Part shown: in pieces, positions 58,297 to 64,000 of the stretch | Position numbering within the stretch: position 1 is the first letter of the stretch | Layout: each line of letters begins with the position of its first letter | Origin: Cryomorphaceae bacterium | Lineage (GTDB): Bacteria > Bacteroidota > Bacteroidia > Flavobacteriales > Flavobacteriaceae | Direction of reading: 5' to 3' | DNA length: 64,000 bases | NCBI GenBank assembly: GCA_003331265.1 | Contig: QOPV01000004.1 | Coordinates: 1 to 64,000, forward strand | Translations under genes and position numbers: made by a program | Notes under the pieces: generated by a model | Database searches by the model: none | What the model saw: only the letters and a program-made list of their open reading frames with translations | What the model was told of the DNA's origin: nothing

Positions 58297-61200
58297 TTAT
58301 TCTTCTAGTCTAATATCTAGACCAAGACCTTTAAGTTCGTGCATTAATACGTTGAATGACTCTGGTAAACCAGGGTTAGGCATTGTTTCACCTTTAACTA
58401 TGGCTTCATAAGCCTTAGCTCTTCCCTGAACATCATCAGATTTTATAGTCAAAATTTCTTGAAGAGTGCTTGATGCACCATAAGCTTCAAGTGCCCAAAC
58501 TTCCATTTCACCAAATCTTTGTCCACCAAATTGAGCTTTACCACCCAATGGTTGCTGAGTAATTAATGAATACGGTCCAATTGATCTTGAATGCATTTTA
58601 TCGTCAACCATGTGACCTAATTTTAACATGTATATAACACCAACTGTAGCCGGCTGGTCAAACCTTTTTCCAGTTCCGCCATCATATAAATAAGTATGTC
58701 CAAATTTAGGAACGCCTGCTTCATCTGTTAGTTCATTAATTTGCTCTAATGTAGCTCCATCAAAAATTGGAGTAGAAAACTTTCTCCCTAATTTGAGTCC
58801 AGCCCAACCAAGAACAGTCTCATAAATTTGTCCTATATTCATTCGAGATGGCACACCAAGGGGATTCAAAACTATATCTACTGGAGATCCATCTTCTAAG
58901 AAAGGCATATCTTCTTGCCTTACAATTCTGGCAACAATACCTTTATTACCATGTCTTCCCGCCATTTTATCTCCAACCTTAAGCTTTCTCTTTTTAGCGA
59001 TATAAATTTTAGCTAATTTTAAAATTCCTGGTGGAAGTTCATCACCAACTGAAATTGTAAACTTTTCTCGTCTATGCATTCCCTGAAGATCATTTTCCTT
59101 AATTTTATAATTATGTAATAAAGAAACTACCAGACTGTTAGTGTTTTTATCTACAGCCCAAGTGCCAGAAACTATATGAGTATATTCTTCAACTTGGTTA
59201 AGCATCTTTAGAGAGTATTTTTTTCCTTTAGGAAGAATTTCTTCACCTAAATCATTAAAAATTCCTTGACATGTCTTTCCGCTTAATATAACATATAGTT
59301 TTTCAACTAATTTATTTTTAAGATCTTTAAATTTTTCTTCATATTGTAATTCAAGTTGATTTAATACTTCCTTATCTTCAGATCTCTTTCTTTTATCTTT
59401 AATAGGTCTAGTAAACAACTTTTTATCAATTACTACTCCATTTAGAGAAGGGGGTGCTTTTAAAGAAGCGTCTTTAACATCTCCTGCCTTATCTCCAAAA
59501 ATAGCTCTCAATAACTTTTCTTCAGGTGTAGGATCTGATTCACCTTTTGGAGTTATTTTACCTATTAATATATCACCCGGATGAACTTCTGCACCAACTC
59601 TAATCATTCCATTCTCATCAAGATTAGATGTAGCTTCTTCACTAACGTTTGGAATATCATTAGTTAATTCTTCCATACCAAGTTTAGTGTCCCTAACATC
59701 CAAAGAATACTCATCAATGTGAAGAGAAGTAAAAACATCATCTCTCACAACTTTTTCAGAAATTACAATGGCATCCTCAAAATTATATCCTTTCCAAGGC
59801 ATAAACGCAACTTTTAAATTTCTACCAAGAGCAAGTTCACCTTTTTGAGTAGCATAACCTTCACACAATACTTGACCTTTAACTACATCATCCCCTTTGG
59901 TGACGATAGGCTTTAAATTAATACAAGTACCTTGATTTGTTTTTCTGAATTTAACAAGATTATAGGTTTTTTCATCAATATCAAAACTTGTTAATTTCTG
60001 TTCATTTGTAAGTTTATATTTAATGGTAATTTTTTGTGAATCAACATAAATAACCTTACCATCGTAATCAGCATTTATTAAAACTCTTGAATCTGATGCA
60101 ACCTGTCTTTCAAGACCAGTTCCAACAATTGGAGATTCTGGTCTAAGCAATGGAACCGATTGCCTCATCATATTAGATCCCATTAAAGCTCTATTTGCAT
60201 CATCATGTTCAAGAAATGGAATTAAAGATGCAGAAATGGATGCAATTTGATTTGGAGCAACATCAGTATAATTGACGTCACTTGGATCAATTACTGGATA
60301 ATCTGCTTCTTGTCTAGCAATAACTTTTTCCGAGAGAATTTTTCCGTTTTTATCTTTGGGAATATTAGCTTGAGCAATTAACTTTCCTTCCTCCTCTTCT
60401 GCACTTAAGTATGCATGATTTTTAAGATCAACTACGCCATTTTCAACTTTTCTGTAAGGGGTCTCGATAAACCCAAGATTATTTACCTTAGCAAAAACCC
60501 CTAGTGAGGAAATTAAACCAATATTCGGACCCTCTGGTGTTTCAATTGGACATAACCTTCCATAATGAGTATAATGAACATCTCTAACTTCAAAACCAGC
60601 TCTTTCTCTGGATAAACCCCCAGGCCCTAAAGCGGAAAGTCTACGTTTGTGTGTCAGTTCAGCTAATGGATTTGTTTGATCCATAAATTGCGACAATTGA
60701 TTTGTACCAAAAAATGAATTAATTACAGATGACAATGTTTTTGCATTAATAAGATCAATTGGAGTAAAAACTTCATTATCTCTGACGTTCATTCTTTCCC
60801 TAATTGTTCTGGCCATTCTTGACAAACCAACTCCAAATTGAGAAGAAAGTTGTTCACCAACGGTTCTTACCCTTCTATTTGATAAGTGATCAATATCATC
60901 AATCTCTGCTTTTGAATTTATTAATTCAATAAGATATTTAATTATTGTAATTATATCTTGTTTAGTCAAGACTAACTTATCCATTTCAATATTGAGCCCT
61001 AACTTTTTATTCATTCTATACCTACCCACTTCACCTAAATTGTATCTCTGATCTGAGAAAAACAATTTATCTATAATTCCTCTTGCAGTTTCTTCATCAG
61101 GTGGCTCAGCATTTCTTAATTGTCTATAAATATGCTCAACAGCTTCTTTTTCAGAATTTGTGGGATCTTTTTGTAATGTATTGTGAATAATTGCATAATC

Positions 61201-62103
61201 AGAGAATTGGCCATCAACTTTATGCAAGAGAATTGTCTTAGTATTTGTTTCTAATATTTCTAAAATATTTTCTTTGTCGATAATAACATCCCTATCTAAA
61301 ATTATTTCGTTTCTTTCTATTGAAACAACTTCACCAGTATCCTCGTCAACAAAATCTTCAAACCAAGAATTTAACACTCTTGCTGCAAGCTTTCTTCCTA
61401 TATATTTTTTTAAACCAGATTTTGAAACCTTAACTTCTTCTGCCAAATCAAAAATTTCCAAAATATCTTTATCTCTCTCGTAGCCAATAGCTCTAAGTAA
61501 AGTTGTAACAGGTAATTTCTTTTTTCTATCAATGTATGCGTACATCACACTGTTAATATCTGTAGCAAACTCAATCCAAGAACCTTTAAAAGGAATAACT
61601 CTGGCAGAATATAATTTAGTTCCATTTGCGTGAAATGATTGACCAAAAAACACTCCAGGTGATCTATGTAATTGTGAAACTACAACACGTTCTGCTCCAT
61701 TAATTATGAATGTTCCACTCGGCGTCATGTAAGGAATTACACCCAAGTAAACATCTTGAACAATAGTTTCAAAATCTTCATGTTCCTCATCTGTACAAAA
61801 AAGTTTTAATCTTGCCTTAAGTGGAACGCTGTAGGTTAATCCTCTTTCAATACATTCCTGAATTGAATACCTAGGTGGATCCACAAAATAATCCAAAAAT
61901 TCTAAAACAAATTGATTTCTTGAGTCAGAAATAGGAAAATTTTCTAAAAAAGTATTAAAAAGACCCTCATCAGTTCTTTCGTCTGATTTGGTTTCTAATT
62001 GGAAAAAATCTCTAAATGACTTAACTTGAATATCAAGAAAATCAGGATAATTAGGGATATCAGTAGCTGAAGCAAAGTTTAATCTATTTGTAATATTATG
62101 CAT
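58297..62103 (-). CDS. rpoB: DNA-directed RNA polymerase beta subunit
   Basis: A 1268-aa catalytic subunit. The ATG at 62103 ([20 protein letters not shown]) is chosen over the TTG three codons earlier in the ORF track, because family N-termini begin just before RLNFAS. The rifampicin pocket reads [22 protein letters not shown] and SALGPGG, the wild-type form at the classical resistance positions. [10 protein letters not shown], the C-terminal [28 protein letters not shown] and length are all standard. Follows rplL after a 97-bp gap with a GC-richer patch. Confidence 0.98.
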   Translation of the reverse strand: MHNITNRLNFASATDIPNYPDFLDIQVKSFRDFFQLETKSDERTDEGLFNTFLENFPISDSRNQFVLEFLDYFVDPPRYSIQECIERGLTYSVPLKARLKLFCTDEEHEDFETIVQDVYLGVIPYMTPSGTFIINGAERVVVSQLHRSPGVFFGQSFHANGTKLYSARVIPFKGSWIEFATDINSVMYAYIDRKKKLPVTTLLRAIGYERDKDILEIFDLAEEVKVSKSGLKKYIGRKLAARVLNSWFEDFVDEDTGEVVSIERNEIILDRDVIIDKENILEILETNTKTILLHKVDGQFSDYAIIHNTLQKDPTNSEKEAVEHIYRQLRNAEPPDEETARGIIDKLFFSDQRYNLGEVGRYRMNKKLGLNIEMDKLVLTKQDIITIIKYLIELINSKAEIDDIDHLSNRRVRTVGEQLSSQFGVGLSRMARTIRERMNVRDNEVFTPIDLINAKTLSSVINSFFGTNQLSQFMDQTNPLAELTHKRRLSALGPGGLSRERAGFEVRDVHYTHYGRLCPIETPEGPNIGLISSLGVFAKVNNLGFIETPYRKVENGVVDLKNHAYLSAEEEEGKLIAQANIPKDKNGKILSEKVIARQEADYPVIDPSDVNYTDVAPNQIASISASLIPFLEHDDANRALMGSNMMRQSVPLLRPESPIVGTGLERQVASDSRVLINADYDGKVIYVDSQKITIKYKLTNEQKLTSFDIDEKTYNLVKFRKTNQGTCINLKPIVTKGDDVVKGQVLCEGYATQKGELALGRNLKVAFMPWKGYNFEDAIVISEKVVRDDVFTSLHIDEYSLDVRDTKLGMEELTNDIPNVSEEATSNLDENGMIRVGAEVHPGDILIGKITPKGESDPTPEEKLLRAIFGDKAGDVKDASLKAPPSLNGVVIDKKLFTRPIKDKRKRSEDKEVLNQLELQYEEKFKDLKNKLVEKLYVILSGKTCQGIFNDLGEEILPKGKKYSLKMLNQVEEYTHIVSGTWAVDKNTNSLVVSLLHNYKIKENDLQGMHRREKFTISVGDELPPGILKLAKIYIAKKRKLKVGDKMAGRHGNKGIVARIVRQEDMPFLEDGSPVDIVLNPLGVPSRMNIGQIYETVLGWAGLKLGRKFSTPIFDGATLEQINELTDEAGVPKFGHTYLYDGGTGKRFDQPATVGVIYMLKLGHMVDDKMHSRSIGPYSLITQQPLGGKAQFGGQRFGEMEVWALEAYGASSTLQEILTIKSDDVQGRAKAYEAIVKGETMPNPGLPESFNVLMHELKGLGLDIRLEE

Positions 62104-62200
62104 TAAAATCAATTTAAATTAAAAGAACGTAAAAAAATTAGGTACAGAGAAATCGCCCAGTTACCCAGAAAATTTTAAATAAAACTAAAACTTTGGAGAA
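62104..62200 (-). other. rplL-rpoB intercistronic region
   Basis: A 97-bp gap, AT-rich apart from a G/C patch at 62154-62168 which on the transcript strand reads CTGGGTAACTGGGCG, a direct repeat of CTGGG. I see no strong hairpin with a T-run, so read-through into rpoB seems likely; a processing or partial-attenuation site is possible. Confidence 0.4.
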
Positions 62201-62578
62201 TTATTTTAATTCAACCTCAGCTCCAGCTTCTTCAAGTGACTTTTTAAAGCCTTCAGCTTCATCTTTGGAAACTGCTTCTTTAATGTTACTTGGTGCATTA
62301 TCAACAAGCTCTTTAGCTTCTTTTAAGCCAAGGCCAGTTAATTCTTTTACAAGCTTAACAACAGCTAGTTTTGAACCACCTGCTGCATTTAAAACTACAT
62401 CAAATTCTGATTTTTCTTCTGTAGCTCCTGCATCACCACCCGCTGCAGGTCCAGCTGAAACTACTGCTGCTGCTGCTGGTTCAATACCATATTCACTTTT
62501 AAGAATTTCTGCTAACTCGTTAACTTCTTTAACTGTTAGATTTACTAATTGTTCTGCAAAATCTTTTAAATCTGCCAT
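62201..62578 (-). CDS. rplL: 50S ribosomal protein L7/L12
   Basis: A 125-aa stalk protein that recruits translational GTPases. The N-terminal dimer domain, Ala/Gly-rich hinge ([17 protein letters not shown]) and C-terminal factor-binding domain ([25 protein letters not shown]) are complete. It shows higher GC than its neighbours because of Ala codons. It follows rplJ after a 36-bp gap that contains an AAT microsatellite. Confidence 0.98.
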   Translation of the reverse strand: MADLKDFAEQLVNLTVKEVNELAEILKSEYGIEPAAAAVVSAGPAAGGDAGATEEKSEFDVVLNAAGGSKLAVVKLVKELTGLGLKEAKELVDNAPSNIKEAVSKDEAEGFKKSLEEAGAEVELK

Positions 62579-62591
62579 TTTATAAATATTT

Positions 62592-62612
62592 ATTATTATT
62601 ATTATTATTATT
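62592..62612. repeat. Trinucleotide microsatellite between rplJ and rplL
   Basis: Seven perfect ATT units (AAT on the coding strand), flanked by further A/T, lie between the rplJ stop and the rplL start, 13 bp upstream of the rplL ATG. It occupies the place where a ribosome binding region would be. Confidence 0.9.
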
Positions 62613-62614
62613 AA

Positions 62615-63136
62615 TTACTCTTTTCTTTCTCCAAGAGCTGTTAAAACTCCTGAAATTGTTGATCCACCTGATTGTAAAGCGGAAATAAGGTTCTTAGTTG
62701 GGGATTGTAAAAGCGATATAACTTCTCCAATTAATTCCTCTCTTGACTTAATATTAGCTAAAATACTAACCTGATCATCTCCAAGGTAAACAGCATCTTC
62801 AATAGCAGCTCCCTTTAAAATTGGTTTTTCAGATTTTTTTCTGAACTCCTTTATCAATTTTGCTGGGGAATTACCAACTTCTGAGTACATTAAAGCAGTA
62901 TTACCTACCAAAACCTGATTTAATTCTCCAAAGTCTTTTTCAGATGCATCCATAGCTTTTGCTAGTAATGTGTTTTTTACAACTGAAAGCTTAACGTTTG
63001 CTTTAAAACAAGCTCTTCTTAATTTACTAGTTTCAACAGCGTTTAGACCTGAAGCATCCGTCATGTAAATGTTGGTGTTTTCTGCCAATTCTGCAGTCAA
63101 CCTTTTTATTACTTTAGATTTTTCTTCTCTTGTCAT
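62615..63136 (-). CDS. rplJ: 50S ribosomal protein L10
   Basis: A 173-aa stalk base protein holding the L7/L12 dimers. It begins MTREEKSKVIKRLTAELAE and has the family segments YMTDASGLNA, KLSVVKNTLLAKAM, VLVGNTALMYSE, and a C-terminal helix ISALQSGGSTISGVLTAL that binds L7/L12. The C-terminal helix looks short, so few L7/L12 dimers are likely bound. Follows rplA by 15 bp. Confidence 0.97.
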   Translation of the reverse strand: MTREEKSKVIKRLTAELAENTNIYMTDASGLNAVETSKLRRACFKANVKLSVVKNTLLAKAMDASEKDFGELNQVLVGNTALMYSEVGNSPAKLIKEFRKKSEKPILKGAAIEDAVYLGDDQVSILANIKSREELIGEVISLLQSPTKNLISALQSGGSTISGVLTALGERKE

Positions 63137-63151
63137 TTTTATTTTTTTTTA

Positions 63152-63838
63152 CTAAATATTAGTATCAATATTAATACCTGGACTCATAGTACTTGACATA
63201 GAAATACTTTTCAAATAAGTTCCTTTTGATGAATTAGGCTTAAGCTTTATTATATTTTGAATTAATTCAAGAGAATTGATATATATCTTATCTGCATCAA
63301 ATGAAACTTTTCCAATTGAAGCATGGATTATTCCAGTTTTATCGACTCTAAAATCAATTTTTCCAGCTTTAACATCAGAAACTGCTTTGGCAATATCCAT
63401 TGTAACCGTACCTGTTTTTGGATTAGGCATTAAACCTCTAGGTCCTAAAACTTTTCCCAAAGGTCCTAATTTACCCATAACACTTGGCATAGTAACAATT
63501 ACATCAACATTAGTCCATCCATCTTTGATCTTCTGTAAATATTCATCAAGACCAACATAATCTGCACCTGCCTCGGTAGCTTCCTTTTCTTTGTCTGGTG
63601 TTACAAGAGCTAATACCTTAACATCTTTTCCTGTTCCGTTTGGAAGAGTGACAACTCCCCTTACATTTTGATCAGCTTTTTTAGGATCAACTCCTAATCG
63701 AATTGCTAAATCAACAGATGCATCAAAATTAAAATTAGTAACATCCTTCACAATTGATGAGGCTTCTTTTAGAGTGTATGTCTTAGTATTATCAATTTTA
63801 CTTAAAGCAATTTTACGCTTTTTTGAAATTTTTGTCAT
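63152..63838 (-). CDS. rplA: 50S ribosomal protein L1
   Basis: A 228-aa L1-stalk protein and likely autogenous repressor. Family segments are [60 protein letters not shown] and [16 protein letters not shown]. Length is normal. Its own mRNA may bear an L1 binding site in the rplK leader, which lies outside this window. Between rplK (17 bp) and rplJ. Confidence 0.98.
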   Translation of the reverse strand: MTKISKKRKIALSKIDNTKTYTLKEASSIVKDVTNFNFDASVDLAIRLGVDPKKADQNVRGVVTLPNGTGKDVKVLALVTPDKEKEATEAGADYVGLDEYLQKIKDGWTNVDVIVTMPSVMGKLGPLGKVLGPRGLMPNPKTGTVTMDIAKAVSDVKAGKIDFRVDKTGIIHASIGKVSFDADKIYINSLELIQNIIKLKPNSSKGTYLKSISMSSTMSPGINIDTNI

Positions 63839-63855
63839 AATCTTAAATTAAAAAA

Positions 63856-64000
63856 TTAAAAAGGAGCTTGACCTTTAACTTTAATACCCATAGATCTTGC
63901 TGTTCCGGCAATCATTTTCATAGCTGATTCAACTGTAAATGCATTTAAATCAACCATTTTATCTTCGGAAATCAATTTAATTTGATCCCAAGAAACCGTA
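63856..64000 (-). CDS. rplK: 50S ribosomal protein L11 (5' part outside window)
   Basis: The C-terminal 47 codons, read by hand on the minus strand and absent from the ORF track. The translation includes [19 protein letters not shown] and ends in QAPF before TAA; the C-terminal rRNA-binding domain of L11 is clearly recognisable. It is first in the rplK-rplA-rplJ-rplL-rpoB-rpoC order as seen here. Confidence 0.93.
   Translation of the reverse strand, partial: TVSWDQIKLISEDKMVDLNAFTVESAMKMIAGTARSMGIKVKGQAPF

Noticed and set aside
60650-60720. Possible rifampicin-resistance changes in rpoB
   Set aside because: The residues at the classical positions ([19 protein letters not shown]) are the normal susceptible form.
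62193-62585. 130-aa plus-strand ORF over rplL
   Set aside because: It is antisense to the Ala-rich L7/L12 gene; the long frame comes from GC-richer Ala codons.

Overview
The window looks like a chromosomal core segment of a low-GC, streamlined member of the Bacteroidetes, most likely a marine Flavobacteriia relative. The sequence is very AT-rich and genes are packed almost end to end; the largest gap is about 150 bp, so no stretch over 300 bases lacks a gene. Shine-Dalgarno sites are mostly absent and non-ATG starts are common. Several genes are typical of the phylum: DUF4295 beside rpmG/rpmB, DUF3467 directly behind rpoC, bshC, an OstA-like LPS export protein, a four-repeat DUF349 protein and two adjacent DUF368 genes. 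I count 60 protein genes, two of them cut by the window edges. I see no tRNA, rRNA, CRISPR array, insertion sequence, prophage or defence island.

Layout. 1-1639 (-): partial cysteine desulfurase and ornithine aminotransferase. 1747-16132 (+): a long run with an SpoU rRNA methyltransferase, M48 protease, RelA/SpoT, a Fur-family regulator, purA, an OstA-like protein, a class III aminotransferase, a TPR protein, two DUF368 membrane proteins, aroE and a DUF349 protein. 16129-17894 (-): mazG, def, ruvX. 17979-22276 (+): dapD, tsaC-like, cca, ctaA and an ORF-3-like protein. 22273-23334 (-): a conserved protein with kinase-like motifs. 23413-25383 (+): uvrB, closed by a shared terminator with hsp20 (-). 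sucC (-) and lysA (+) diverge from a gap holding two palindromes. 28520-44833 (-): mnmA, yidC, pyrG, an OsmC-like protein, a LysM/periplasmic-binding protein, guaA, bshC, ftsY, DUF4295, rpmG, rpmB, cinA, an FAH-family enzyme, an exonuclease, a 2-oxoacid dehydrogenase E2 and recR. 44899-46356 (+): a sodium/solute symporter. 46333-47696 (-): a CoA-binding protein and fabH. 47840-50811 (+): htpG, a DoxX-like protein and a lipoprotein. 50806-52005 (-): a small helical protein, queD, idi. 52084-53670 (+): prfC. 53671-64000 (-): the rplK-rplA-rplJ-rplL-rpoB-rpoC-DUF3467 cluster, read right to left.

Functionally the region is housekeeping: transcription and translation (RNA polymerase, ribosomal proteins, RF3, CCA enzyme, MnmA, deformylase), nucleotide synthesis (purA, guaA, pyrG), lysine and shikimate synthesis, envelope biogenesis (YidC, OstA-like, DUF368, FabH, Idi), respiration (CtaA, SucC, E2), repair (UvrB, RecR, RuvX) and stress (SpoT, HtpG, Hsp20, OsmC-like, BshC).

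I did not find a new multi-gene system. The points most worth a second look are the kinase-like 353-residue protein, the 21-bp tandem repeat inside ftsY, the near absence of terminator space at convergent gene ends, the divergent DUF368 pair, the Fur-family protein lacking its CxxC, and the DUF3467 gene coupled to rpoC.
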